From the NCBI GenBank assembly GCA_964036195.1, contig OZ038456.1:7564001-7628000 (forward strand): a stretch of 64,000 nucleotides of DNA, given 5' to 3'. The translations under genes were made by a program, and so were the position numbers. The DNA is from Sphaerolaimus hirsutus. Its lineage: Eukaryota > Nematoda > Chromadorea > Monhysterida > Sphaerolaimidae. Shown piece by piece: positions 44,507 through 57,302 of this stretch. Position 1 is the stretch's first letter, and every line of letters starts with the position of its first letter. The notes under the pieces were generated by a model. That model saw only the letters and a program-made list of their open reading frames with translations. It had not been told where the DNA came from and searched no databases.

Positions 44507-45777
44507 CACTACTGTGCAGAATAGTTGAGACTTTTCACACATAGAGAAACAGTAGGCTGGTTTCTCTATGTGTGAAACCACCACACGTTTTGCTTCCCAA
44601 TTTCTCGTCCCTTGCCCAATTTTGATGCCGTTTGAGTATGTCGGGGTTTGATGCTGGGGCTATTAGTAAAAATTTTTGTGTGCTCAAATCATCCCCCAGG
44701 CCCGAGATAAGGGGGGTCTATAAAAAGATTATCAATAAATATGCAAACATGGGCAATCTGGATGAGTGTGTTTTAAGCTTAATAACTCAACCATTTCTGG
44801 GCTGATTTGAATCATTCAACACTTAAAATGATCGGGACAACCTGCAGATTCTATTTTTGTGGTCGGTTTAGTGATGCCTAAATTTCTTATGACGATTTGA
44901 CCCAGTTTTTGAACAAGAAAAAATATTTTTTTGAACAAGCTATCATATACTTTAGACAACAAGGATTCATTTAAAACAAAAATGAGTTCAATATCTCTTT
45001 CCAATCAAAAGTTATTGCACTTCAAAGTTTTCAATGGTGTTTAAAAATTTTATGCTTATTTTACTGGGGTATTCAGCATGAAAATTTTGTTATTGAACAG
45101 TCTATAAAATACTTTAGACAGAGAGAATAATTATGACAAAACATTTTTTTCAATATCTCTTTCCAATCAAAAGTTATAGCACTTACAATCTTCCATGTTC
45201 ATTCCATCCAAAATAATTGCACATTACTTATTCACAGTTGGGCCAACTTTTATCCCTAATAGAGCAAAGCCAAAACCTTAAATTTACACACCAAATAGCC
45301 CCACTCAGTAGTATGCCTACCCCCAATTCTGAGTTGCTGGCAATTGATACAAAACTGCAGCAAAAATAAATATATGCCACATTTCCATATATGCATTGCC
45401 ACATGCTGTTCATGCTTAGAATGTTTTTGCTGCACACAGAGCTCAGCAATGCAGGCAAGCAGTTGCCATGGTAAAATGTTTGTTAAAAAATGAACATAGG
45501 AATTGGATACAGACTTTAAAGTGAGATATTGGGCGGCTACTGGCCAAAACAAGAAAAGACTCAACTATTCTGAAACATGAACAAACTGAGTTGATATGTT
45601 TGTACACTAGGAATATACACAGATCTGAACTTGAGGGGTGGTCATCCCGGGCATGTGTAGTCAACCCCCCAGGGTACCCATGTATAGTATCTAAATGTTT
45701 TGCATATCGACCATTTCGGAATTGTGGCAACATTAATCACACAGTGCAAAAAGTCTCAACTATTCTGCACGGTAGTG
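44507..45777. mobile_element. Tc1/mariner-like non-autonomous element
   Basis: Inverted ends of about 29 bp with one mismatch, starting CACTACTGTGCAGAATAGTT. Flanked by a TA duplication; the uninterrupted target is in contig 1 at 17275-17285. A perfect 18-bp internal hairpin (tttcacacatagagaaac and its inverse) follows the left end. The 1.27-kb interior has no convincing transposase frame. Confidence 0.92.
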
Positions 45778-45807
45778 TATTACATGCTGCAATAATGACT
45801 TTTACAG

Positions 45808-46041
45808 TTGGCGCTATTTTGGCGCCCGGCGCCATTGTTTCTGGCGCCCTTTGGCGCCTGGCGCCATTTTTTCAGGTGGCGCCGTGGCGCCATTGGCGCC
45901 TGGCGCCATTTTCGCTGGCGCTCTTTGGCGCCCGGCGCCATTTTCGCTGGCACCCTTTAGCGCCCGGCGCCATTTTTTTGAATGGCGCCATGGCGCCATT
46001 GGCGCCTGGCGCCATTTTTCCTGGCGCTTTTCCATCACTAG
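45808..46041. mobile_element. GCGCCA-word element (contig 2)
   Basis: Counterpart of 17305-17512 with about 26 extra bases of words, so word number varies between the two versions. Confidence 0.75.
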
Positions 46042-46331
46042 CCCCAACAGGTGAAGCCTAGTGATGGAAAAAGCACCGGGAAAAATGGAACCGCACTGCA
46101 CCGGCACTGGTGTCATTCTGAAAAAATAGCACCGGCACTACATTACATATAATGACATTACATTTACATAATGAGCCCCACTATGTATATGAGTTTCACC
46201 CCTGCCCTCAGTGACCCATATTGAATTTTTGGTTTGCCATTGAACCAAAAAAATCAAAGGGCTAAAGACATATTTCCTGGAGTGTACATAGCATTTTGCA
46301 GGGTCTGGGATTGGCACCAGGCTACACTTAC

Positions 46332-46459
46332 CAGCTCCGAACGAGCTCACATTGAGTGCACTGTCCCCATCGTAGTTGATAGTATAGCACAAGCCGTAGT
46401 CAGTGGTAATAATTTTGAAGTCTGTCAGATTGCAGGGTATATTTCCCGGCCACCGACAT
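46332..46459 (-). CDS. DEG/ENaC channel, C-Y-T-I-N exon (contig 2 version)
   Basis: A 128-bp exon containing CRWPGNIPC followed by DFKIITTDYGLCYTIN, which match the family pattern C-x-W-x-G-x2-C then D-F-x3-T-x2-G-x-CYTFN (here Ile replaces Phe). It forms the transition from the finger to the palm/beta-ball of the extracellular domain. The acceptor is acacag and the donor GCTG|gtaagt. It enters in phase 2, completing the Arg codon left by the finger exon, and leaves in phase 1, which fits the beta exon. It differs from 18258-18385 at two bases, both changing residues (Ile/Leu and Asn/Ser). Confidence 0.93.
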
Positions 46460-46926
46460 CTGTGTTTGTTTGAGTTTTTCCGCTTTCCCATCACTAGTGA
46501 AAAGCGTTGACGTCATTTATTATTGCAGTGGTTGAAATTGTGTACCTAATTGGTTTGAAAATGAAGCGTCTACTTCTAAAAGTCGATGAATCCAATTGGA
46601 AATTGAGTTGAGCACAGAAAAAAATATAGAATCTTTGCCGCACATTTATCATTGCTTTCTGAAAAAGCGCCAAAAGCTGCCATTCTATTGGAGGTGCCGC
46701 TCTATTGAAGGTATCCCATTCTATTACTAGAAATACGGTAATCAACATTTGGAACGTTACAATAGTCGGTGCCCATTGGACACGCAATAAGGGTGATTTA
46801 CAGCATAACGACAAAAAAGGAGCTGAAGCGACAAATTATGTGGTGACAAATTACAAATACTCAAGAATGCTTAGAGATATCCATCCTCAAATTGAGATGT
46901 GGAAAGCATAGTTGTTAAAATTTCTG

Positions 46927-47878
46927 GGCTATTTACACAGGTCCCGGCCGGGGACCGGGACCCGGCAAAAAATAATTTTTTTTCAAAAGTGAATAATTGG
47001 CGTGTATGGGTTATTTGCATGTTAATAAGGTGAATTATCACCAAATTAGCATGCACAAAATTTTTGCAAGACGGTTATACCCGCCGATGCATATTCTGTG
47101 GGCGGGTGTGTAAAATTATTCCGATTAGTCTCAAATTTGGCATGCGTGTACTCCTTTGTTTAGTGAGTACGCATGCCAAATTTTAGCTCCGGGCGGTTAC
47201 CGGTTTTTATTTTATTCATATTTTAATTTTTTTCGATCACTGTATTTTTGTATAGTGATCAAAATCCTGCCGGGGCCCGGTCCCGGGCAATGTCGAAATG
47301 GCCCCGACCACCGGGGTCAAACGTCCCCGGTGATAAAAAATTTTTTTCAGTAAACAAAGAATTTTTGTCCCCGACTGGTGACGTTATTCCCCGGCAGGGG
47401 ACTGAAAATTTGTCCCCTGCCGGGGATGAACGTCCCCAGTCGGGACCAAAATTCTTCCTTACTGAAAAAAAACTTTTCTCACCAGGGACGTTTGACCCCA
47501 GTCGGGGCCATTTCGACATTGCCGGGGACCGGGCCCCGGATTTCGATCACTATACAAAAATACAGTGATCGAAAAAAATTAAAGTATGAATAAAATGAAA
47601 ACCGGTAAATGCCCGGAGCTAAAATGTGGCATGCATACTCACTAAACGAAGGAGTACACACATGCCAAATTTGAGAGTAATCGGAATAATTGTACACACC
47701 CGCCCAAAGAATATGCATCGGTGGGTGTAACGTTTTGCAAAAAATTTGTGCATGCTAATTTGATGATAATTCACCTCATTAACATGCAAATAACCCATAC
47801 ACGCCAATTATTCACTTTTGACTAAAAATTATGTTTTTGCCGGGTCCCGGTCCCCGGCCGGGACCTGTGTAAATAGCC
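46927..47878. mobile_element. MULE-like element with GGGGACCGGTCCCC words
   Basis: Ends GGCTATTTACACAGGTCCCG and its inverse, flanked by a 9-bp duplication AAATTTCTG (46918-46926 and 47879-47887). The empty site is in contig 1 at about 18839-18847. Nine-base duplications are typical of Mutator-like elements. The interior has ccggggaccgg blocks and the hairpin AAATTTGGCATGCGTGTACT. No transposase. Confidence 0.88.
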
Positions 47879-49786
47879 AAATTTCTGAAAGACGGTTACG
47901 ACCGCTGATGCAAATTTTTTTTTGTGGGTGTATAAATTTCTTCGATTTTCCTCAAATTTGGCATGCATGTACTCCTTCGTTTAGTGAGTATGCATGCCAA
48001 ATTTTAGCTCACAGTGGTTAGTGAGCATTATTTTATTTATACTTTAATTTTCGTTAATGACTGTATTTTTTATAGTGCGTGAAATCCTGCCGGGGACCGG
48101 TCCCCGGCAATATTGAAATGACCCTGACAGGGGCCAAACGTCTCCAGTAAGAAATTTTTTTTTTCAGTTTACTAAAAGTTTTGGTCCCCGGCCGGGGTCA
48201 TTTGGCCCCGGTACCACACAAAAATTTATGGTACTTTTTGGCAGTTCGTTGTAATTGTCCCCGGCCGGGGCCAAACGACCCCGGTGAGGAATTTTTTTCA
48301 GTGAACAGAGAATTTTTGGACCTTACAAGGTCCATTCGGCCCTTGTGCCTCACAAAAATGTATTGCATAAGGGTGTCAAGCTGTCAACTAAGTAAGTTTA
48401 ATTTTTTGTGATTTCACTCAAATATGCATGGTCGGGCTGAAAAGTCCCTGGACAGTGCTCGCCATTCGCGCTAGGGGTAAGCTACGGTCATAAAAGTTTT
48501 ACACATGAATATATCAGGTGTTTTGAGTTTTCACCCACAATCTCACCCCTCTAGCTCCACCCACTGCGGAACTGTGGGGTTTACATTTTCGGTCCTTTTG
48601 TACTGATGTACACATGGTGCTCTAGCTCAACGCTGCTTTTAGTTGTGATCATGAAACTTTGGCTAGTGTAAGCCAGTGTGTTGGCAATGTGCTGATAGTA
48701 TTCAACACTTTCATCAAGATCATTGCTATTGAGGTGAAATTAATATGTAAATCAGGGTGATGTGCAAGATCTGTGATGGATGTTTTGGTGATTATCTGAG
48801 ATCATGTTGTATTGCAGTGATTTTAATGTTGTTTTGAAATGTGCAGTAAATAATTAAGTCAATTTAATTTCATCTGTATTTCATTACTAATCTGTACTGG
48901 ACACATTACCTGTGTTGAACAGCAGTGTGCATGCAAAATGCATCCTGTATTAACCTGTATTGACCAACTGTAGAAACAGAATGATGAATTTGGTAGTGAG
49001 AGTAGTGACAGTCATGGCAATATGGACTAGGCTTATGATATCATAGCGAATGTTGTTAAGTGCTGACACATTGCCAACACTGGTGGCTTACACTGTGTTT
49101 ACACTGGCCAAAGTTTCATGATCACAATTTAAAGCAGAATTGACCTATAGCACCATGTGTACATCAGTACAAAATGACCGAAATTGTAACCCCCACAGTT
49201 CCGCAGTGGGTGGAGCTAGAGGAATGAAATTTTGGATGAAAACTCAAAACACCTGATATATTAACGTGTTTCAATTTTATGACCGTAGCTTACCCCTAAC
49301 GCAAATGGCGAGCACTGTCCAGGGACTTTTCAGCCTGACCATGTACATGCATGTGTCCCATGCTGTTGTACATTGGCCGATTTTGATGTCATTTGAATAT
49401 GTCGGGGTTTGGGGTCTGGGCTTTGACCAAATATTTTTGTTTGCTCAAATAATCCCCCAGTCCTGAGATAAGATGGGTCTATACAAAGGTTGTCATTTTG
49501 TGTGCCTTATCTGGACATTGATTTTGAAGCTAAATAAGTTGGTCATTTATGGGCTGTTTTGGATCAGTCAACAATTAAAATGATCAGGACAGCTTGCAGA
49601 TTAAATTTTTGTGGTCGGATTAGTGATGTGTAAATTTCATATGCTGATTCGATCCAGTTGAATGAAAATGCATGCAATTTCAGAACTCCATATCTCAGCC
49701 ATTTCTTAACCGATTTTCACCAATAAACACTTAAAATGATCTGAATCACCTGGATCTTCCATATTTATGTTCTGATTATCAGCTGC

Positions 49787-50046
49787 CACTCCTAGACCCT
49801 GTAAAAGACCCTGAAACGTGTCAAAGACCCTGTCAACTGTCATGTGTCATGTAAAATACCCTGTAAAGTGTCATGTGTATCCAAATCTTATTTTATCATA
49901 TACAAAAACATAAGATTTGGATACACATGACACTTTACAGGGTCTTTTACATGACATTTGACAATAGACAGGGTCTTTTACATGACACATGACATTTTAC
50001 AGGGTCTTTGACACTTTACAGGGTCTTTTAAATGGTCTGGGAGTGC
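49787..50046. mobile_element. AGACCCTG-word foldback element (contig 2)
   Basis: Ends cactcctagaccctg and ggtctgggagtg, with the same ATAAGATTTGGATAC core. Confidence 0.7.
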
Positions 50047-50588
50047 CCCCAGCATGTGGTCTTTGTCCTTTCTAGTTTACACACTATTATTATGTTGCAT
50101 ATGGCCTGCAGCAACATCTTTTGATCTCCAAATGATCAAGATTGTGATTTATGATGATCTGTGGTGAACAGCAATAATTACTTCGAATGGCTATGTCAGT
50201 GACAGATTATTGTTAGAATTGTTTTTTACAATGGGGTATTTATTGTGGCATAAACTGTATTTTGTAATGGGACACATCTGTAAATTCAAAAAAGATCACA
50301 TTGATGTGATTGAGTAGTCAATGTTTAATTAATCAAGCGGAGCATTTGATGTTTGCATGTGTTTTACTCTGCTCCAACATGATAGGCACATGGTTTCTGC
50401 AAGGTACTTTTGCAGAGTGCAGAAAACTTGTAACCTACATGTTTCATTGTCAAAATTGAAACAGCTACTCAATTGAGCCCACAATAAATTCCACTTTGAA
50501 TACCCCCACCCCCACTTGAAAAACTAAACGTTGAATAACCTCCCTCGAATAACTCCTCTATAAAGTTGGTCTTGAAAAATGCCCCTTG

Positions 50589-51257
50589 CAGTGTTGCAAA
50601 AACATATTTGCATTTGCAAAAACCTGAAATACCTGGGTATTTTGGTATTTATATTTATGTTTACGTATTTGGAAAATACCATTACATGGATCTTCCATAT
50701 TTATGTTCTGATTATCAGCTGCCACTCCTAGACCCTGTAAAAGACCCTGAAAAGTGTCAAAGACCCTGTCAACTGTCATGTGTCATGTAAAATACCCTGT
50801 AAAGTGTCATGTGTATCCAAATCTTATTTTATCATATACAAAAACATAAGATTTGGATACAAAAAAACATATTACATATTCCTGACAGAAATACCTGGGT
50901 ACTGGGGAAAATGTAAAAAAAATTCTGATCAGTGACATGTTCACATGTTTAAAATGGCCGCACCATGTGCAGCAAACAAAAGTAACAGATGGTTACGCTA
51001 TCAAACCATGCTGTTGCTAGGGCAGTGGATGCTTAAAAATTACACATAGTACACATATAAAAATTACCCCTTAGATTCATTGACTGTAAGCTGTAAAGGA
51101 TTGTCAAATTTTAAGGATTTTTACGTTTATGTTTTTTTACGTATTCCTTTGTATTTTTAAAATACCTTACATATTAGTTTTTATACTTTTAATTTGGAAA
51201 AGGTATTTACATTTACATTAACATTTTCCAAAAATACCAGTATTTTAACAACACTTG
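50589..51257. mobile_element. hAT-type element, CAGTGTTG ends, with an internal insertion
   Basis: Contig 2 relative of the element at 21056-21534. About 180 bp of AGACCCTG-family sequence (from about 50688) has been added inside it. Confidence 0.7.
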
Positions 51258-52339
51258 TCCGTTGAATAAATCCCTTCCTTAGATAAAATGGTTCACATTG
51301 AATAATTCCCACCTTGAATACCCCACCCCCTTCAAACAACTGAACCTTGAATAACACCCCTTGAATAAATCCCCTATCATTCAGTAATTCCTTGCTTGAA
51401 TAAGATGTGATTGAGATTGATTAGTCCTTGGTTGGTTAATATTGTGCATGATTTCTGTGTTAGTTTAGTGTATAAAAAATACCTGCTCTGCTCCCTCTAA
51501 AAAAAACCACTCCCTTGTAAAACTCTTCTCCGATTGATGTCTGAAAACATTCATGGAAAAAATATGTTATGTTTGTTTTCTTTTTAGTCACATATTCTTT
51601 TGTCTGTATTATGGGGCTATTTACAGCAGCCCTTAAATGGGACTGGTCCCCAGTGAAAAATAATTGTTTTCAAAAGTCAATAATTGGTGTGTATGGGTTG
51701 TTTGCATATTAATTACATTAATTATCACAAAATTTGCATGTGCAAAATTTCTGCAAGATGGTTACATGCGCTGCTGATGCATATTCTTTGGGAGGGAATC
51801 CTTCATTTACTGAGTACGCATGCCAAATTTCAGCTCAGAGTAACGATGGCAAACCCTCTGGAAAAAAGTATTTCAATTTTTAAGTGTTTTTTGAAAATAA
51901 CTTTTTGAATTTTCGAATTTTTCAGAAATCTTTTTTTGGAAATTTGATAATAATTTTTTTGAATTTTTTAATTTTCTAATGTTTTGGATACTTTTCGAAT
52001 TTTCGAATCTTTTTTACTTACTCTTTACTTTTTTTTTGAGTTTTACAATGGAATGGGATTTTTTTAGAGGGAGCAGGTATTTTTTTTTTCTACACTCAAC
52101 TAACAGGGGGGAGTTCGAGATGGGTAAAATGGAGTAACTTAGCATATTCTTTGGGAGGGTGTATAAATTTTTTTCCATTTGTCTCAATTTTTGTGTGTTT
52201 ACTTCAATTTGTCTCAATGGGTTTACTTCTTTGTTTAGTGAGTATGCATGCAAAATTTAAGCTCAGAGCAGTTAGTGGTTCTTATTTTTTAATGCTTTTA
52301 TTTTTGTCAATCACTGAATTTTTGTATAGTGAATGAAAT

Positions 52340-52880
52340 CCCACATGGGACCCAGGGCGAAATCTATCCCGAGGCGTAATTTTTGGCTACTATCCCCTGA
52401 ACCCCCCCCCCCCCCAAATCGCCAGCTATCTATCTATCCTGGAGCTATTTTGGAGAAATTTACCCTTATTTTCACTTAAAATCACTACTTTTCATACCTA
52501 TTTATATATTTCCACTGTCAAAATCATCAATGTGTATGTCTTATCACACATTTTCAGCTAATTTAGGGTATTTATGTCCTTATGTACAGATTTGTACCTA
52601 CTCTTAACCTATTTTTAGCTATGTTTCACCTAATTTTAGCAATTTTTCCCCCTTTTTAGCTTCTAAACCACAAAAAAAGAATATATTGAACCCCCCCAAC
52701 CCCCCCCCCCAATTTTTTTTCAGCTATCCATCCCTCTGAAGGAGCAATTTCCCATCTATCTGGACACCCACAGGGGTCCAAATCTACAAGACCCCTGATG
52801 GGACCGGTCCTTGGTGAGAACAGAAAGATCCCTGACACAGTCCAAACATCCCCAGTGAGAAATTTTTTTTCAGTAAACAA
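52340..52880. repeat. CTATC/ACCCCCC-rich stretch at the contig 2 foldback centre
   Basis: Repeats of tagctatctatctatcctgg-like and ccaacccccccccc sequence, with acctaattttagc words. Not seen in contig 1. No gene. Confidence 0.4.
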
Positions 52881-53196
52881 ATAATTTTGGTCCCTTATAA
52901 GTACCACAAATTTTTGTGTGGCACCATGTCCAAATGGACTGTGTAAGGGACCAAAATTCGTTGTTTATTTTGAAAAAGCTGTTGGCGAGCTCGTATCGCC
53001 CTATCACAAATAGTTTACTGAGAACTTTCTCACCAGGGATGTTTGGACTAGCCATTCAAAGTAATTATTGCTGTGCACCACAGATCATCATAAATCACAA
53101 TCTTGATCATTTGGAGATCAAAAGATGTTGCTGCAGACCATATGCAAAATCATAATAGTGTGTAAACTAGAAAGGACATAGACCACATGCTGGGGG

Positions 53197-53583
53197 CACT
53201 CCCAGACCCTTAAAAAAACCCTGTAAAGTGTCAAAGACCCTGTAAAATGTCATGTGTCATGTAAAAGACCCTGTCAATTGTCAAATGTCATGTAAAAGAC
53301 CCTGTAAAGTGTCATGTGTAACCAAATCTTATGTTTTTTTTGTATCCAAATCTTATGTTTTTGTATCCAAATCTTATGTAAAAGGTAAGATTTGGATACA
53401 AAAACATTTATCATATACAAAAACATAAGATTTGGATACAAAAAAAACATAAGATTTGGTTACACATGACACTTTACAGAGTCTTTTACATGACATTTGA
53501 CAATTGACAGGGTCTTTTACATGACACATGACATTTTACAGGGTCTTTGACACTTTTCAGGGTCTTTTACAGGGTCTAGGAGT
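53197..53583. mobile_element. AGACCCTG-word foldback element (contig 2)
   Basis: Ends cactcccagacccttaa and gggtctaggagtg. The central core of ATAAGATTTGGATAC and its inverse is repeated five or six times. Confidence 0.7.
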
Positions 53584-54027
53584 GGCAGCTGATAATCAAA
53601 ACATAAATATGGAAGATCCAGGTGATTCAGATCATTTGAAGTGTTTATTGGTGAAAATCGGTTGAGAAATTGCTGAGATATTGAGTTCTGAAATTGCATG
53701 CATTTTCATTCAACTGGATCAAATCAGCATATGAAATTTACACATCACTAATCCGACCACAAAAATTGAATCTGCAAGCTGTCCTGATCATTTTAATTGT
53801 TGACTGATCCAAAACAGCCCATAAATGACCAACTTATTAAGCTTCAAAATCAATGTCCAGATAAGGCACACAAAATGAAGACCTTTGTATAGACCCCCCT
53901 TATCTCAGGACTGGGGGATTATTTGAGCAAACAAAAATATTTGGTCAAAGCCCAGACCCCAAACCCCAAAATATTCAAATGACATCAAAATCGGCCAATG
54001 TACAACAGCATGGGACACATGCATGTA

Positions 54028-55187
54028 AACACCTTCCCGGTCACGTCCGGCACCCATTTTTTGATTTTACTTCTTTCATACTATCCCCAGTTCTAGAGCG
54101 CCCCACAGGCTGAAACTTGGCGCAAACAGATTTTGGCGCAACCCCCCTCTACTTCGCATGAACTGGGGGGTCACGGCGACCCCTCTCACGGTGCTTTGCC
54201 CTAAGTGCAAATTTTTTTTTGGCTTTTATGGTGTCCCACAGCAGGTCCGGCACCCGCTGATTTCTGAGCTGTGGGAGGGGTATAAATCTAAAATTTTGGG
54301 GTTGTGTTACGAACACCACTCCCCTACTATACACTATTCAATAATGTGGGATTAATGTGAAAAATTTCTAAAAAATTCGCTTATTCTCTAAAAAAGCACA
54401 ACTCCCCAATAGATGGATGACAAAAAATTCACTTTTTGGAACGTTTTTATCAGACACTTGAAGAGCTTGTTTAAGATAGTTTAAAGGGAACGGTTTGATG
54501 TTTAAAGTTATGTAAAGAACCATACCTCTAAAATGCCTGCATTGCAAAATTTGCATAGGGTGAATGTTATGACATCATAATGACATCATTGCGGGAACAC
54601 AAATTTACAAAATTCACACTTTGAAATTCCCGCCAAGTAAATTTTGCAATGCATGCATTTTAGAGGTATGGTTCTTTACATAACTTTGAACATCAAACCG
54701 TTCCCTTGAAACTATCGTAAACCAGCTCTTGAAGTGTCTAATAAAAAGTGCAAAAAAGTGGATTTTTTTGACATCCGTCTATTGGGGAGTGGTGTTTTTT
54801 AGAGAATAAGAGAATTTTTTAGAAATTTTTCACATCAATCTCACATTATTGTATAGTGTATAGTAGGAGTGGGGTATTGGTAACACATCCCCAAAATTTT
54901 AGATTTATATCCCTCCCACAGCTCAGAAATCAGCAGGTGCCGGACCTGCTGTGGGTGGGGTATAAATCTAAAATTTTGGTGGGACACCATAAAAGCCAAA
55001 ACAAAAATTTCACTTAGGGCGAACCACCCTGAGAGGGGTCGCCGCGACCCCCCAAATTCATGTGAAGTAGATGGGGGTTGCACCAATACCTCCCCCAAGT
55101 TTCAGCTTCTGGCGTGCCCTAGAACAGAAGATAGGGTGTCACAAGTAAAATCAAAATTAGGGTGCCGGACGTGACCGGGAAGGTGTT
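54028..55187. mobile_element. TA-target element with AACACCTTCCCGG ends (contig 2 only)
   Basis: 1160 bp, flanked by TA. Contig 1 has the intact target at about 26496-26512 (acacatgcatgtacatggtc). A large internal inverted repeat (aaaattcgcttattctcta region against its inverse at about 54790) gives a foldback. No transposase found. Confidence 0.9.
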
Positions 55188-55553
55188 TACATGGTCAGGC
55201 TGAAAAGTCCCTGGACAGTGCTCGCCATTTGCGTTAGGGGTAAGCTACGGTCATAAAATTGAAACACGTTAATATATCAGGTGTTTTGAGTTTTCATCCA
55301 AAATTTCACTCCTCTAGCTCCAACCACTGCGGAACTGTGGGGGTTACAATTTCGGTCATTTTGTACTGATGTACACATGGTGCTCTAGCTCAATTCTGCT
55401 TTAAATTGTGATCATGAAACTTTGGCCAGTGTAAACACAAGGTAAGCCACCAGTGTTGGCAATGTGTCAGCACTAAACAACATTAGCTATGATATCACAA
55501 GCCTAGTCCATATTGCCATGACTGTCACTACTCTCACTACCAAATTCATCATT

Positions 55554-55785
55554 CACAGCAAAAAATGGGTTTGTGAAGTGTGCGGAAGTGCGCTCTGTGA
55601 AGACACTTCCACTCACTTCCACACACTTCATGAAGTGTTCAGTGAAGTGTCTTCCACTCACTTCACCTAGCTTCATGAAGACTGAAATTTGTGAAGTGCA
55701 CTTCACGAATGTTTGCAGCATACTTTGCATGGTTTGTGAAGTGCCGTGAAGCATCTGGGATGCAGTGAAGTGTCTTGAAGATAGT
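55554..55785. mobile_element. GTGAAGTG-word foldback element (contig 2, right end lost)
   Basis: Same left end (cacagcaaaaaatgggtt) but the right end joins agtacaaaaggaccgaaaat directly, so a deletion removed the terminus and about 400 bp of arm seen in contig 1. Confidence 0.65.
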
Positions 55786-56860
55786 ACAAAAGGACCGAAA
55801 ATGTAAACCACACAGTTCCGCAGTGGGTTAAGCTAGAGGGGTGAGATTGTGGGTGAAAACTCAAAACACCTGATATCTTCACGTGTAAAAATTTTATGAC
55901 CGTATCTTACCCCTAGCGCGAATGGCGAGCACTGTCCAGGGACTTTTCAGCCCGACCATGCATATTTGAGTGAAATCACAACAAATTTAACTTACTTAGT
56001 TGACAGCTTGACACCCTTATGCAATACATTTTTGTGAGGCACAAGGGCCGAATGGACATTGTAATGTCCAAAAATTCTCTGTTTACTGAAAAAAATTTTC
56101 TCACCGGGGTCGTTTGGCCCCGGCCGGGGACAATCACCACAAACTGCCAAAAAGTACCATAAATTTTTGTGTGGTACCGGGGCCAAACAACCCCGGTCGG
56201 GGACCAAAACTTTTTGTATACTGAAAAAAAAATTTTCTCACCCTGGACGTTTGGCCCCGGTCGGGGTCATTTCAATGTTGCCGGGGACCGGTCCCCGGCA
56301 GGATTTCATGCACTATAAAAATACAGTGATTAACGAAAATTAAAGTATCAATAAAATAATGCTCACTAACTGCTGTGAGCTAAAATTTGGCATGCGTACT
56401 CACTAAACGAAGGAGTACACGCATGCCAAATTTGAGGAAAATCGGAGAAATTTTTACACCCCCCAAAAAAAATTTGCATCGGCGGTTGTAACCGTCTTGC
56501 AGAAATTTTCTGCATACAAATTTGGTGTTAATTAACCTAATTAACATGCAAATAACCTATACACACCAATTTTTGACTTTTGAAAAATTGGATTTTTTGC
56601 CAGGGACCGGTCCCCGGCCGGGGCCTGTGTAAATAGCCCAAAAAGTATGCAAGTAAATAACTGAGTGTCGGTATTTTTTTCGGGAGTTACGCGAGTATCC
56701 GTATTTGTCGAGTAAACGTAAATACATTCAAACAACTACGCTTTCAACATCTCAATTTGAGGATGGATATCTCTAAGCATTCTTGAGTATTTGTAATTTG
56801 TCAACACTAAATTTGTCGCTTCAGCTTCTATTTGTCGTTGTGCTGTAACTCTGGCTTTAC

Positions 56861-57148
56861 CGGTGGAGAATTGGAAATGAAACATAACATGCCATTTTCT
56901 CTAAATTGAGTTGTTGTTGAACAAAGTAGTCGAAAACATTCAAAAAGTGTAAATACGCGGTAATTAACCTTATGAGCATTTCCCTCAACCTTGAGCTGGA
57001 ATAAAAATGCATGAATAAGCTATCATCATATATCTTCAGGTCATCTTTGTTTGTCTCAATGGCTTCCATTATATCATCCCACTTTTCTACTTTTTCTGAA
57101 TCTACGGCCATTAGGATTGGATAGATTGTATGTGCTACCTCTGACATC
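56861..57148 (-). CDS. DEG/ENaC channel, finger-domain exon (contig 2 version)
   Basis: A 288-bp exon of about 96 codons starting at G|ATG TCA GAG after the acceptor atttcag and ending CAC CG|gtaaag. It lies between the TM1 exon and the C-Y-T-I-N exon and its phases fit both. In the family this position holds the extracellular finger, a variable helical region that shapes ligand or proton sensing. The translation is helix-like (EKWDDIMEAIETNKDDLKIY, then LREMLIRLITAYLHFLNVFD) and ends near a Cys. No domain can be recognised by identity alone; the assignment rests on position, open frame, splice sites and phase. It differs from the version at 29955-30242 at 11 bases, 10 of them amino-acid changing. 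Confidence 0.8.
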
Positions 57149-57302
57149 CTGAAATGTGGTTACTGGTTATTGAATTAGAATTATTTTCTTTATCAAATCA
57201 AAACTTTTGTATTTTTTAAATCTTTTAGTTTTTTTTAGTTTACAAAAAGTATGAAATGAGGTAAGTTTATTTATCATTAGATCATCATAGTGGGGTCTAT
57301 TA

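Larger units (their letters stand above)
46769..56850. repeat. Giant foldback region (contig 2)
   Basis: Counterpart of the contig 1 region, with left arm blocks at 47.9-51.9 kb and inverted blocks at 53.04-56.64 kb. It differs by insertions (46927-47878 and 54028-55187) and by the centre at about 52-53 kb, where no hAT copy is present. No gene recognised in it. Confidence 0.7.

Noticed and set aside
44816..45733. Transposase gene in the Tc1/mariner-like element
   Set aside because: Frames are short, overlap on opposite phases and show no DDE/D or paired-type DNA-binding pattern.
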